Origin: Pseudooceanicola marinus
GTDB lineage: Bacteria; Pseudomonadota; Alphaproteobacteria; Rhodobacterales; Rhodobacteraceae
Direction of reading: 5' to 3'
Assembly (NCBI RefSeq): GCF_002786295.1
Contig: NZ_PGTC01000010.1
Location: 62,001-126,000, forward strand
Length of the DNA: 64,000 nucleotides
The notes under the pieces were generated by a model. That model made no database searches. It was not told the DNA's origin and worked only from the letters and a program-made list of their open reading frames with translations. This document shows, one piece after another, positions 35,127 through 43,692 of this stretch. A program made the position numbers and the translations under genes. Position 1 is the first letter of the stretch; each line of letters starts with the position of its first letter.

Positions 35127-36022
35127 GCGAGGGCGGGGCGCTTGCGGCAGGACCAGGCGATGACGGCCAGCCCGACGATCACCATCGGCAGCGACAGCAG
35201 CTGGCCCATGGTCAGGCCCAGCGTCTCGGTCAGGCGCAGGACATGGCCGTGCGGGTTGTCCGGCGTGATGAACTGCGCATCGGCCAGGCGGTAGAATTCG
35301 ACGACGAAGCGGGCCAGGCCATAGCCCGTCAGGAAGACGCCCGTCAGGCGCCAGGGCGCGCGCAGGGTGCGGGTGCCGAAGGCCAGCACGATCAGCAGCA
35401 GGCCCAGCACCAGCCCTTCCAGCCCGGCCTCGTAAAGCTGCGAGGGGTGGCGCGCGCAAAGCCCCTCGACCCCGGGGCAGTTCTGCGCGGCAGGGCCGGG
35501 GAAGATGACGCCCCAGGGCGCGTCGGTCGGACGGCCCCACAGCTCGGCATTCACGAAGTTGGCGATCCGGCCCAGCATCAGACCCGGCGGCGCGGCCAGG
35601 GCCAGCATGTCGGCGGTCGACCCCAGCGGGATGGCATTGCGGCGGCAGAAGATCAGGGTGGCGACACAGACCCCGAGGAAGCCGCCATGGAAGGCCATGC
35701 CGCCCTGCCAGATGCGCAGGATCTCGGCCGGGTGGGACAGGTAATAGGCGGGTTCGTAGAACAGCACGAAGCCCAGGCGCCCGCCGAGGATGATGCCGAG
35801 GATCATCCAGGTCAGCAGGTCATCCAGCTGGTCCTTGCGCATGGGCGCCTGCGTGGCGGGCCACAGCCGGTCCCGACCCAGGGCGGCGCGGCAGAGCAGG
35901 TAGCCCAGCCCGATGCCCACCAGGTAGGCCAGCGCGTACCAGCGCAGGGCGAACTCGGCGCCGAAGAGGGAGATCGAGAAAATCTCGGGCGACAGGTCGG
36001 GGAAGGGGATCACGGCTCGCAT
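35123..36022 (-). CDS. lgt: Prolipoprotein diacylglyceryl transferase
   Basis: Inner-membrane enzyme of 299 residues that attaches diacylglycerol to lipobox Cys residues, the first step of lipoprotein maturation. About seven membrane segments; the Lgt signature is APPGLMLGRIANFVNAELWGRPT, with GGMAFHGGFLG and HPSQLYEA also conserved. Start at 36022 (MRAVIPFPDLSP). Followed with 4-bp overlap by the MidA-like gene, a common order in Rhodobacteraceae. Confidence 0.95.
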   Translation of the reverse strand: MRAVIPFPDLSPEIFSISLFGAEFALRWYALAYLVGIGLGYLLCRAALGRDRLWPATQAPMRKDQLDDLLTWMILGIILGGRLGFVLFYEPAYYLSHPAEILRIWQGGMAFHGGFLGVCVATLIFCRRNAIPLGSTADMLALAAPPGLMLGRIANFVNAELWGRPTDAPWGVIFPGPAAQNCPGVEGLCARHPSQLYEAGLEGLVLGLLLIVLAFGTRTLRAPWRLTGVFLTGYGLARFVVEFYRLADAQFITPDNPHGHVLRLTETLGLTMGQLLSLPMVIVGLAVIAWSCRKRPALA

Positions 36023-36185
36023 GCCCGCTACTTGCCCGCCCCCGGCTTTGACTGTCAAGCGGACCTGGGCCGCTCGCGGCCCCCCGCTGCCCGGCAATCT
36101 GCCATGCCCCGGTTGGGACGGGTTGAGGCCGGGCGCGTTGAGGCCCATATTGCAGGGTAACGTAACCGCAGACGCGAGAGACCCC

Positions 36186-36437
36186 ATGCAGACCCGCAAC
36201 AAGTTCTTCGACGACATGTCGCAGCTGATGACCAATGCCATGGGTGTCGCCCAGGGCGCCAAGGATGAGGCGGAAACCGCCTTCAACTCGATGATCGACC
36301 GTTGGCTGGCGGACCGCGATTTCGTCACCCGAGAGGAATTCGACGCCGTGCGCACCATGGCCCAGAAGGCGCGCGAAGAGAACGCCGTGCTGAAGGCCCG
36401 CCTGGATGCGCTGGAGGCCGCGCCGAAGTCGGAGTGA
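36186..36437 (+). CDS. BMFP-domain protein (YqiC/UbiK-like accessory factor)
   Basis: An 83-residue protein: MQTRNKFFDDMSQLMTNAMGVAQGAKDEAETAFNS, then FVTREEFDAVRTMAQKAREENAVLKARLDALEA, a C-terminal coiled coil. This is the BMFP (YqiC) pattern; in E. coli UbiK/YqiC helps the ubiquinone-synthesis complex and has membrane-fusion activity in vitro. Diverges from lgt, with 160 bp between, and ends at a strong terminator. Confidence 0.82.
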   Translation: MQTRNKFFDDMSQLMTNAMGVAQGAKDEAETAFNSMIDRWLADRDFVTREEFDAVRTMAQKAREENAVLKARLDALEAAPKSE

Positions 36438-36470
36438 TCCGACCTACGGACCGTGACAAGACAAGATAGC

Positions 36471-36507
36471 AGAAGGGCCCGGCGTGATCGCGCGGGCCCT
36501 TCTTGGT
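36471..36507 (+). terminator. Rho-independent-like terminator after BMFP gene
   Basis: 11-bp stem AGAAGGGCCCG (36471-36481) with CGGGCCCTTCT (36493-36503), then TGGTT. Good stem, short T tract. Confidence 0.75.
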
Positions 36508-36562
36508 TGCGGCTACCGGCGGCAGCGGGTGCCTTTTCAGGTCCGCCCTCCGGCAGGCCCGT

Positions 36563-36594
36563 TCAGCAAGCCTTGTCTTCAGCAAGCCTTGTCT
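36563..36594. repeat. Exact 16-bp tandem duplication at a stop codon
   Basis: TCAGCAAGCCTTGTCT occurs twice in direct head-to-tail order (36563-36578 and 36579-36594). The second copy contains the last codons and stop of the lipoprotein gene, so the duplication copied the gene end without lengthening the protein. Confidence 0.9.
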
Positions 36595-37187
36595 TCGGTC
36601 TTTGTCACCCGGCCGCTCTCGGGGGCGGGGAAGCTCTTGAGCGCGGCTTCCAGCATGAGGGAGATGACCCGGCCCGCCTGGTCACAGGTGTCGCGGCTGC
36701 TCGCACTGGCTTCGAAGACAGAGCGACCGCTGCGGGCATCGCGCATGGTGATGCTGATCTGGCGCGGATAGACGGTCCGCGTCCGGTACTCGGTGCGATA
36801 GCCGACGGTGCCCCAGATCGGCACGGTCTTGAAGACGCCCTCGCGGACCTCCTCCGTTTCGTAGCCGACGATACCCTTGATCGGCACCTGAACCGAATAG
36901 CGCTCGGTTTCCGGCGCTTCGGTGCTGTAGGCGAAGCGGGCCAGCAGACGGGCCTCGCTGCGGGGGGAGGAAGTATAGCCACGCTTGGCCAGAACGCCAG
37001 CCAGGCTTTCGGCGTTGCTGCGCCATGCCAGGCTGTCGCCCCGCATGCCCGGGCCGGGGGCGATATGCACGGTCTTCGGCGCGATGTCCGCGGGAATGGT
37101 GGAATAGCTTTCGACGGTGGAGGTGACGCTGGTGCAGGCGGCAAGCAGCAGGGCCAGCACGGCGGACAGGAGCGGGATCAGGCGCAT
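36579..37187 (-). CDS. Lipoprotein of unknown function, DUF4136-like
   Basis: Lipoprotein of 202 residues: signal MRLIPLLSAVLALLLAAC with lipobox LAAC (Cys18). The mature part carries a duplicated aromatic/Gly pattern, PIKGIVGYETEEVREGVFKTVP and PIWGTVGYRTEYRTRTVYP, and YPRQISITMRDARSGRSVFEASASSRDTC. This resembles DUF4136-type envelope lipoproteins, not certain. The ATG at 37187 has GGAGGG. The C-terminus ends DKAC at a 16-bp duplication. Confidence 0.78.
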   Translation of the reverse strand: MRLIPLLSAVLALLLAACTSVTSTVESYSTIPADIAPKTVHIAPGPGMRGDSLAWRSNAESLAGVLAKRGYTSSPRSEARLLARFAYSTEAPETERYSVQVPIKGIVGYETEEVREGVFKTVPIWGTVGYRTEYRTRTVYPRQISITMRDARSGRSVFEASASSRDTCDQAGRVISLMLEAALKSFPAPESGRVTKTEDKAC

Positions 37188-37305
37188 GGGCCCTCCGGAA
37201 ATGCAGGTCGGCAAATTGGCGACAGCTTAGCGCGGCGCCGCGGACATGAAAACGCCCGCCGGTGAGAGCGGGCGTTCTGAGCGGATCACGACTTGAGGGA
37301 TGCGG

Positions 37306-38451
37306 TCAGATGCAGGCCTCGACCACCGGCTTCAGGTTCTCGGCGGTCAGCTGCACCGGGTTGCCGCCGCAGGACGGATCTTCCAGCGCCATCGCAACGA
37401 TGTCGTCGATGCGCGCCGCATCCACGCCGAGCGCCGATAGCTTGCGCGGGATGCCCAGGCGGTCGTTCAGCTTCTGCACGTAGTCGCAGAACCCGTCAAA
37501 TCCGCCCTCGATCCCCAGATAGGGCGCCGCCTCGTCGAAACGGGTGCGGATCAGGTCGGCGTTCAGGTTCAGCACGGCGGGCATGCAGACGGCGTTGGTG
37601 GTGCCGTGGTGCGTGTTGAAGATCGCGCCGACGGGGTGGGAGATCGCATGGATCGCGCCCAGGCCCTTCTGGAAGGCGGTGGCGCCCATCATGGCGGCGG
37701 ACATCATGTTGGCGCGGGCCTCGATATCGGTGCCGTCCTCATAGGCGCGTGGCAGGTAGTCGACGACCAGCCGCATGCCTTCCAGCGCGATGCCCTGGGA
37801 CATCGGGTGGTAGTGCGGGCTGCTGAAGGCCTCCACGCAGTGGGCGAAGGCATCGAGGCCGGTGCCGGCGGTGATGAACTTCGGCATGCCCACGGTCAGT
37901 TCCGGGTCGCAGATGACGACCTGCGGCAGGACCTTGGGGTGGAAGATGATCTTCTTCACGTGGGTCTCGGAGTTGGTGATGACGCTGGCGCGCCCCACCT
38001 CGGATCCGGTCCCGGCAGTGGTCGGCACGGCCACGATGGGCGCGATGCCATCCGGGTCGGCGCGGGTCCACCAGTCGCCGATATCCTCGAAGTCCCAGAC
38101 GGGGCGGGTCTGGCCGGCCATGAAGGCCACCATCTTCGCCAGGTCGAGGCCCGAGCCGCCGCCGAAGGCGATCACGCCGTCATGGCCGCCCTCGCGGTAG
38201 ACCTTCAGGCCTTCTTCCAGGTTCTTTTCGGTCGGGTTGGCATCCACGCCGGAGAACATGGCGCGGCCCAGCCCGCCCGAGACCATCAGGTCCAGCGTGT
38301 TCTGGGTGATGTCCATCTCGGCCAGGCCGCGGTCGGTGACCAGGAGCGGCTTGCGGATGTTGGCCGCGGCGCAGGCCTCGGCGATCTCGGCAATGCGACC
38401 GGCGCCGAAGCGGATCGCGGTCGGGTAGGACCAGTTTCCTGTGAGGGTCAT
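37306..38451 (-). CDS. Iron-containing alcohol dehydrogenase
   Basis: Group III Fe-ADH of 381 residues oxidising an alcohol with NAD+. Motifs: GGGSGLDLAK (NAD site), PTTAGTGSEVGRASVI, and metal ligands in AGTGLDAFAHCVEAF, GAIHAISHPVGA and NTHHGTTNAVC. Last gene of the minus-strand operon, 12 bp after the aldehyde dehydrogenase. In this setting it probably makes the aldehyde used by its neighbour, for example from a gamma-glutamyl amino-alcohol; this is inferred from order only. Confidence 0.92.
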   Translation of the reverse strand: MTLTGNWSYPTAIRFGAGRIAEIAEACAAANIRKPLLVTDRGLAEMDITQNTLDLMVSGGLGRAMFSGVDANPTEKNLEEGLKVYREGGHDGVIAFGGGSGLDLAKMVAFMAGQTRPVWDFEDIGDWWTRADPDGIAPIVAVPTTAGTGSEVGRASVITNSETHVKKIIFHPKVLPQVVICDPELTVGMPKFITAGTGLDAFAHCVEAFSSPHYHPMSQGIALEGMRLVVDYLPRAYEDGTDIEARANMMSAAMMGATAFQKGLGAIHAISHPVGAIFNTHHGTTNAVCMPAVLNLNADLIRTRFDEAAPYLGIEGGFDGFCDYVQKLNDRLGIPRKLSALGVDAARIDDIVAMALEDPSCGGNPVQLTAENLKPVVEACI

Positions 38452-38463
38452 GGCAGGGGTTCC

Positions 38464-39837
38464 TCAGGCTTTGCGGTAATGGTGCGACTTGGGACGGGTC
38501 AGGGCGTGGTAACCCAGGACCGACAGGCCCGCGCCGTGGCCGGTGTTCTTGCACCCCGTCCAGCACAGCGCGGGGTCGAGGTAGTCGCAGCGGTTCATGA
38601 AGACCGTGCCGGTCTCCAGGCGCGGTGCGATGGCGTTCATCGCCTCCACGTCCTTGGTGAAGACAGCCGCGGTCAGCCCGTACTGGCAGTCGTTCATCAG
38701 CGCGATGGCCTCTTCGTCGTCCTTCACCGGCATGATGCCGACCACGGGGCCGAAGCTTTCCTCGCGCATAATCTCCATGTCGTGGGTCACGCCGGTCAGG
38801 ATCTGCGGCGTCAGGTAGGCGGCGCCGTCATCGGCCTCCATCGTCTCGATCAGGGCGGTGGCGCCATTGGCCACGGCATCCTCGATCTGGGCCCGCACGG
38901 TGGCGGCGAAACGCACGTTGGCCATCGGGCCGACGGTGCTGTCCTCGGCCAGCGGGTTGCCGAGCTTCTGGCCCTTCACCCAGGCTACGGCCTTCTCGAC
39001 GAAGGCGTCATACAGGCTTTCGTGCACGTAGATCCGTTCGATCCCGCAGCAGCACTGGCCGGAGTTGAACATGGCGCCATCCATCAGCCCGTCGACGGCC
39101 GCGTCCAGGTCGGCGTCGGCACGGACATAGCCCGGGTCCTTGCCGCCCAGTTCGGTGGCCACCGGCGTGAAGGTGCCCGCCGCGTCGCGTTCCACCGCGC
39201 GACCACCCGCGACCGATCCGGTGAAGTTGACGAAATCGAAGGCGCGGTCGGCCAGCAGGGCCGAGCTGACCTCGTGGCTGAAGACGACGTTCTGGAACAC
39301 GTCCTCGGGCACGCCCGCGGCATGCAGCGCCTCGGCCAGGTGTTCACCCACCTTCAGGGTCTGGGCGGCGTGTTTCAGCACCACGGTGTTGCCGGCGATC
39401 AGCGCGGGGGCCACGGTGTTGATCGCGGTCATGTAGGGGTAGTTCCAGGGGGCGATTACGTAGACGACGCCCTGGGGTTCGCGGGTGATCTTGCGGGTCG
39501 CGGTGTCGCTGTCCTCGATCACCATCGGCGCCAGGGCCTCTTCGGCGATGTCGGCCATGTAGCTGGCGCGTTCGTTGAAGCCACCGAATTCACCGCCGAA
39601 GCGCACGGGGCGGCCCATCTGGTGGGCCAGTTCCTGCGCCATGCGGTCGGTCTGTTCGCCGATGATCGCCACGGCCTTGCGCACCAGCGCCACGCGGTCG
39701 GCAATCGTGCGCGCCGCCCATGCGGGCTGCGCCGCGCGGGCGCGGGCCACGACGTCGCGCGCCTCGGCCTCGGTCAGGTAGTCCCGCGACAGGTACACCG
39801 ACCCGTCGATGGGAGAGATCAGATCCACTTTGCTCAT
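38464..39837 (-). CDS. NAD-dependent aldehyde dehydrogenase
   Basis: ALDH-superfamily enzyme of 457 residues. The general base Glu lies in VATELGGKDPGYV and the nucleophile Cys in NSGQCCCGIER; the Rossmann region includes APWNYPYMTAINTVAPALIAGN and NFTGSVAGG. Three consecutive Cys at the active site are unusual but occur in this family. It starts 2 bp after the glutamine synthetase-like gene and is followed after 12 bp by the Fe-ADH gene. It should turn the aldehyde of the pathway into an acid. Confidence 0.93.
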   Translation of the reverse strand: MSKVDLISPIDGSVYLSRDYLTEAEARDVVARARAAQPAWAARTIADRVALVRKAVAIIGEQTDRMAQELAHQMGRPVRFGGEFGGFNERASYMADIAEEALAPMVIEDSDTATRKITREPQGVVYVIAPWNYPYMTAINTVAPALIAGNTVVLKHAAQTLKVGEHLAEALHAAGVPEDVFQNVVFSHEVSSALLADRAFDFVNFTGSVAGGRAVERDAAGTFTPVATELGGKDPGYVRADADLDAAVDGLMDGAMFNSGQCCCGIERIYVHESLYDAFVEKAVAWVKGQKLGNPLAEDSTVGPMANVRFAATVRAQIEDAVANGATALIETMEADDGAAYLTPQILTGVTHDMEIMREESFGPVVGIMPVKDDEEAIALMNDCQYGLTAAVFTKDVEAMNAIAPRLETGTVFMNRCDYLDPALCWTGCKNTGHGAGLSVLGYHALTRPKSHHYRKA

Positions 39838-39839
39838 AG

Positions 39840-41201
39840 TTACGCTCTTTCGAATCCGCGTTGAATTTCCCAGTCGGTCACGACCGCGTCGTAGGCCTCC
39901 TGCTCCCAGTCGGCGGCGCGGGTGTAATGGTCGATCACCTCGTCGCCGAAGGCCTCGCGCAGGAAGGCCGAATTGGCCAGGGTCTCGCGCGCCGCGCGCA
40001 GGGTCGAGGGGATCTCGGTCACGCTGCCCTGTTCGTAAACGTCGCCATCGGCGGGGGGCGACAGCTCCAGCCCCTCCTCGATGCCCTTGATGCCCGCCGC
40101 CAGCTGCACCGCCATGGCCAGGTAGGGGTTCACGTCCGAGCCGGGAATGCGGCATTCCATCCGCACCGCCTTGGACCCGGCGCCGCACAGGCGGAAGCCC
40201 GCGGTGCGGTTGTCCACCGACCACACGGCCTTGGTGGGGGCAAAGCTGCCCGCCTGGAAGCGTTTGTAGCTGTTGATGTTCTGCGCCAGGAAGAAGGTGT
40301 AGTCCGGCGCGTACTTGATGATACCGGCGCAGTAGCTCTTCATCAGGGCGGACATGCCGAGGCTGTCCTCGGGGTCGTAGAAGGCGCTGTCGTTGCCCTC
40401 CCACAGCGACTGATGCACGTGGGAGGAACTGCCGACCTTGTCGCGGTGCCACTTGGGGATGAAGCTGGCGGCGTGGCCCTTCATCAGCGCGACATCCTTC
40501 ACCACATGCTTGCCCAGCACGTGATAGTCGGCGGCCAGGATGGCCTCGTCATACTTGATGTTCAGCTCTTCTTGGCCGGTTTCTGCCTCGCCCTTGGTGC
40601 ATTCCACCGGCACGCCCATGGCGTAGAGGGCGTTGCGCACCGGGCGCAGGACGACCTCGTCGCGCAGCGACAGTTGCAGGGCGTAGTCCTCGTTGTAGGG
40701 GGTCAGCGTGTCGAGATCCTTGAAGCCCGACTTGCGGATCTCGTCGAAGCTCTTCTCGAAGAGGAAGAATTCCAGTTCCGTCGCCATCTTGGCGGTATAG
40801 CCCATGGCCTGCAGCCGCTTCACCTGGGATTGCAGCATGGCGCGGGGGCTGTGGGGGACGGGGGCGTGGTGGTGGTGATCCAGCACGTCGCACAGGACGA
40901 TCGCCGTGCCCTCCAGCCAGGGGGCGGGGCGCAGCGTCGACAGGTCGGGGCGCATCACGTAGTCGCCGTAGCCGCCGGCCCAGCTGGTCGCGGCGTAGCC
41001 TTCGACCGTGTACATCTCAAGGTCGGTGGCCAGCAGGTAGTTGCAGCAATGGCTTTCTTCCCAGGCGCTATCGACGAAATGCGCCGCGTGAAAGCGTTTG
41101 CCCATCAGGCGGCCCTGCATGTCCACGATACAGGCCAGGACCGTGTCGATCTCGCCCGCGGCCACCTGTTCCTTCAGTTTGTCGAACGTCAGCGCGCCCA
41201 T
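39840..41201 (-). CDS. Glutamine synthetase-like gamma-glutamyl ligase
   Basis: GS-fold ATP ligase of 453 residues. Catalytic features: TELEFFLFE (metal Glu), GQEELNIKYDEAI, SSSHVHQSLWEG (His of the ammonia/ATP site), NSYKRF and RMECRIPGSDVNPYLAMA. Its length and sequence are of the GS-like group that joins glutamate to amines (PuuA, GmaS, IpuC), not of housekeeping GlnA. No adenylylation Tyr motif of GlnA was noticed. The context, with ALDH, ADH and a glutamate-amide hydrolase-like gene, favours an amine or amino-alcohol substrate. Confidence 0.88.
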   Translation of the reverse strand: MGALTFDKLKEQVAAGEIDTVLACIVDMQGRLMGKRFHAAHFVDSAWEESHCCNYLLATDLEMYTVEGYAATSWAGGYGDYVMRPDLSTLRPAPWLEGTAIVLCDVLDHHHHAPVPHSPRAMLQSQVKRLQAMGYTAKMATELEFFLFEKSFDEIRKSGFKDLDTLTPYNEDYALQLSLRDEVVLRPVRNALYAMGVPVECTKGEAETGQEELNIKYDEAILAADYHVLGKHVVKDVALMKGHAASFIPKWHRDKVGSSSHVHQSLWEGNDSAFYDPEDSLGMSALMKSYCAGIIKYAPDYTFFLAQNINSYKRFQAGSFAPTKAVWSVDNRTAGFRLCGAGSKAVRMECRIPGSDVNPYLAMAVQLAAGIKGIEEGLELSPPADGDVYEQGSVTEIPSTLRAARETLANSAFLREAFGDEVIDHYTRAADWEQEAYDAVVTDWEIQRGFERA

Positions 41202-41225
41202 GTCTCATTCCTCCTGACCTGCGGA

Positions 41226-41247
41226 GGGCGGCCCCGAAAGGCCGCCC
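41226..41247 (-). terminator. 8-bp hairpin between dctP and the ligase gene
   Basis: GGGCGGCC (41226-41233) pairs with GGCCGCCC (41240-41247), loop CCGAAA. Without T tract; more likely an mRNA-protecting or partial termination element after the binding-protein gene. Confidence 0.55.
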
Positions 41248-41271
41248 CGTTGTCTTGTTCCGGTGCGGCGA

Positions 41272-42309
41272 TCAGCCGAAGGTGTACGGCGGGCCTGCCT
41301 TCGAGGTCACGTCGTTGTAGTCGCGGAAGATTTGCACCAGCTTGGCGGCCACTTCGCCCTGTTCGGCCATCTCGTCCCAGAAGGTGACGGCGGCCTCTTC
41401 GACCACTTTCCACTCTTCCTGCGGGATCGAGCGCAGCTGCAGCTTGTCGCCCTGGGCGCGCAGACGCGCCTCGCCGCCCCAGTACCACTGGTTGCGGTAG
41501 GTGTGGCTGGCCTCGATCGCCGAGGACACGATGGTCTTCAGGTGATCGGGCAGGTCGGCCCAGCGTTGCTGGTTGACGAAGAACGACCCGATCCAGGCGC
41601 CCGAGATGTTGTTGGTCAGGAAGTAGTCGGTCACGTCGGCCCAGCCCACGGTGTAGTCTTCCGTGATGCCCGACCAGGCCATGCCGTCCAGCTCGCCGGT
41701 CTGCACGGCGACCTGCGCATCCTCGTAGGGGATGTTCATCGGCACGACGCCGAACTGGCTGAGGAACTCACCCGCGGTCGGGAAGGTGTAGAGGCGCAGC
41801 CCCTCCAGGTCCGCCAGCGAGGTGATTTCCTTCTTGGTGTTGAAGTTGCACGGGTCCTGGCCCGCGGCCGACAGCCACTTCACGCCGACCTTGGCGTATT
41901 CCTCGTCCCAGATCTCGGCCAGGCCGTACTGCTGGAACAGCACGGGCACGTCCAGCGCGTGCTTGGTGGCCAGCGGGAAGTAGCCGCCGAACTGGCGCAG
42001 CGGCGTGGGGGAGGCCATGGAGTCGTCGTCCGAGTGGACGCCGTCGATGGTGCCGCGCTGCAGCGCCTGGAACAGCTCGCCCGTGGGGACGATCTGGTCG
42101 GCGTAGTAGAGTTCGATTTCCAGCTCGCCCTGGGCGGCGGCGTTGATCGCGTCGATGGCGGGTTTGGTGACTTCCTGACCCAGGGCCGAGCCAGCGTAGG
42201 TCTGGAACCGCCACTTGATGGCTTCCTGGGCACGCAGAACAGAAGGCGCGGCCAGAGCTGCGGGGGCGGCCATTGCGGCGCCGCGCAGGAAGGAACGTCT
42301 GTTGGTCAT
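41272..42309 (-). CDS. dctP: TRAP transporter substrate-binding protein, DctP family
   Basis: Periplasmic binding protein of 345 residues. The N-terminus MTNRRSFLRGAAMAAPAALAAPSV is a Tat-type signal. DctP features: YAGSALGQEVTKPAIDAINAAAQGELEIELYYADQIVPTGELFQALQRGTIDG, then the ligand-lid region PMNIPYEDAQVAVQTGELDG with MAWSGITEDY. No conserved organic-acid Arg is obvious in the usual place, so a carboxylate ligand is not assured. It lies between hairpins at 41226-41247 and 42341-42358. Partner of the DctQ/DctM genes upstream. Confidence 0.93.
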   Translation of the reverse strand: MTNRRSFLRGAAMAAPAALAAPSVLRAQEAIKWRFQTYAGSALGQEVTKPAIDAINAAAQGELEIELYYADQIVPTGELFQALQRGTIDGVHSDDDSMASPTPLRQFGGYFPLATKHALDVPVLFQQYGLAEIWDEEYAKVGVKWLSAAGQDPCNFNTKKEITSLADLEGLRLYTFPTAGEFLSQFGVVPMNIPYEDAQVAVQTGELDGMAWSGITEDYTVGWADVTDYFLTNNISGAWIGSFFVNQQRWADLPDHLKTIVSSAIEASHTYRNQWYWGGEARLRAQGDKLQLRSIPQEEWKVVEEAAVTFWDEMAEQGEVAAKLVQIFRDYNDVTSKAGPPYTFG

Positions 42310-42340
42310 TTTCGGGTACTCCCTTTGGGGTTTGCGGAAG

Positions 42341-42358
42341 CCCCGCTTGGGCGCGGGG
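42341..42358 (-). terminator. Short hairpin between dctM and dctP
   Basis: CCCCGC (42341-42346) pairs with GCGGGG (42353-42358). A 6-bp stem in the only wide gap among the transporter genes. Could set the ratio of permease to binding-protein message; weak evidence. Confidence 0.4.
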
Positions 42359-42366
42359 TCTGGTGG

Positions 42367-43692
42367 TTATTGGTAGACATAATTCGGCAGCCATGTCGCG
42401 ATCGACGGGAAGGCCATGACGATGGCCAGGGCGATTACCATCACCGTCACGAAGGGCGCGATGGAGCCGTAGATGTCCTTCAGCGTGATCTCCGGCGGCG
42501 CCATGGCACGCATCAGGAACAGGTTATAGCCGAAGGGCGGGGTCATGTAGGCGATCTGGCAGGTGATGGTGTAGAGGACACCGTACCAGACCAGGTCGAA
42601 GCCCAGCTCGCCGACCAGGGGCACGTAGAGGGGCGCCACGATGACCAGCATCGCCGTGTCATCGAGGAAGCTGCCCATCACCAGGAAGCTCAGCTGCATC
42701 AGGATGAGGATCATCCAGGGGCTCAGGCCCAGCTGTTCGGTGAAGAGGAAGCTGATCGCCTTCACCGCGCCCAGCCCATCGAAGACCGCGCCGAAGGCCA
42801 GGGCCGCCAGGATGATCCACATGAACATGCAGGAGATGCCCAGGGTGTTGCGGGTGGCGGTTTCAAAGACTTTCCAGGACATCCGGCCCTTCAGGAGGGC
42901 GGCCAGGAAGGCCGCGATGGCGCCGATGGCCGAGGCTTCGACCAGCGAGGTCCAGCCCTTCACGAAGGGCACCATCATCACCGCGAAGATGCCCACGGGC
43001 AGCAGGCCAGCGCGCAGCAGGCGCAGTTTCTCGGCCCAGGTGACCTCGGCCCGTTCCTCCGCCGACAGGGCGGGGCCAAGTGCCGGGTTCGCCCGGCAGC
43101 GCAGCACGATGTAAAGGATGAAAAGGGCGGCCATCATCAGGCCGGGCAGGATGCCCGCCAGCCACAGCTGGCCCACGGGCTGCCGTGCGATCATGGCGTA
43201 AAGCACCAGCACCACCGAGGGCGGCACCAGGATGCCCAGGGACGACCCCGCCTGGATCACCCCCGTCACCATCTTCTTGTCGTAGCCTCGTTTCAGCAGC
43301 TCCGGCAGGGCGATGGTCGAGCCGATGGCCATGCCCGCGACCGACAGACCGTTCATCGCCGAGACCAGCACCATCAGCCCGATGGTGCCGATGGCCAACC
43401 CGCCCTTCACGCCGCCCATCCAGACGTGGAACATGCGGTAGAGGTCGTCGGCGATCTTCGATTCCGACAGTACGTAGCCCATGAAGACGAACATCGGCAG
43501 CGTCAGCATCGGATACCAGTTCATCAGCTTGATGAGGGCCGAATACCCGATGTCGTAGCCGCCCCGGTCCCCCCAGAGCAGCAGTGCCGCGACCACGGCG
43601 ACGAAGCCGATGGCGCCGAAGACCCGCTGGCCGGTCAGCAGCATCAGCATCATGGTGCTGAACATCAGCAGGGCGATCAGTTCATAGGACAT
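42367..43692 (-). CDS. dctM: TRAP transporter large permease, DctM family
   Basis: Inner-membrane protein of 441 residues with about 12 membrane segments. DctM features: GQRVFGAIGFVAVVAALLLW, LTLPMFVFMGYVLSESKIADDLYR, GGLAIGTIGLMVLVSAMNGLSVAG, ITCQIAYMTPPFGYNLFLMRAMAPPEITLKDIY. It couples substrate entry to sodium. The ATG at 43692 overlaps the dctQ stop by one base (TGATG), so translation is coupled. The 5'-PFGYNLFL segment is strongly conserved in the family. Confidence 0.95.
   Translation of the reverse strand: MSYELIALLMFSTMMLMLLTGQRVFGAIGFVAVVAALLLWGDRGGYDIGYSALIKLMNWYPMLTLPMFVFMGYVLSESKIADDLYRMFHVWMGGVKGGLAIGTIGLMVLVSAMNGLSVAGMAIGSTIALPELLKRGYDKKMVTGVIQAGSSLGILVPPSVVLVLYAMIARQPVGQLWLAGILPGLMMAALFILYIVLRCRANPALGPALSAEERAEVTWAEKLRLLRAGLLPVGIFAVMMVPFVKGWTSLVEASAIGAIAAFLAALLKGRMSWKVFETATRNTLGISCMFMWIILAALAFGAVFDGLGAVKAISFLFTEQLGLSPWMILILMQLSFLVMGSFLDDTAMLVIVAPLYVPLVGELGFDLVWYGVLYTITCQIAYMTPPFGYNLFLMRAMAPPEITLKDIYGSIAPFVTVMVIALAIVMAFPSIATWLPNYVYQ

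Noticed and set aside
37606-39864. 752-codon plus-strand open frame
   Set aside because: Antisense to the Fe-ADH and aldehyde dehydrogenase genes, both clearly real. Typical GC-rich shadow with His/Gly/Val bias.
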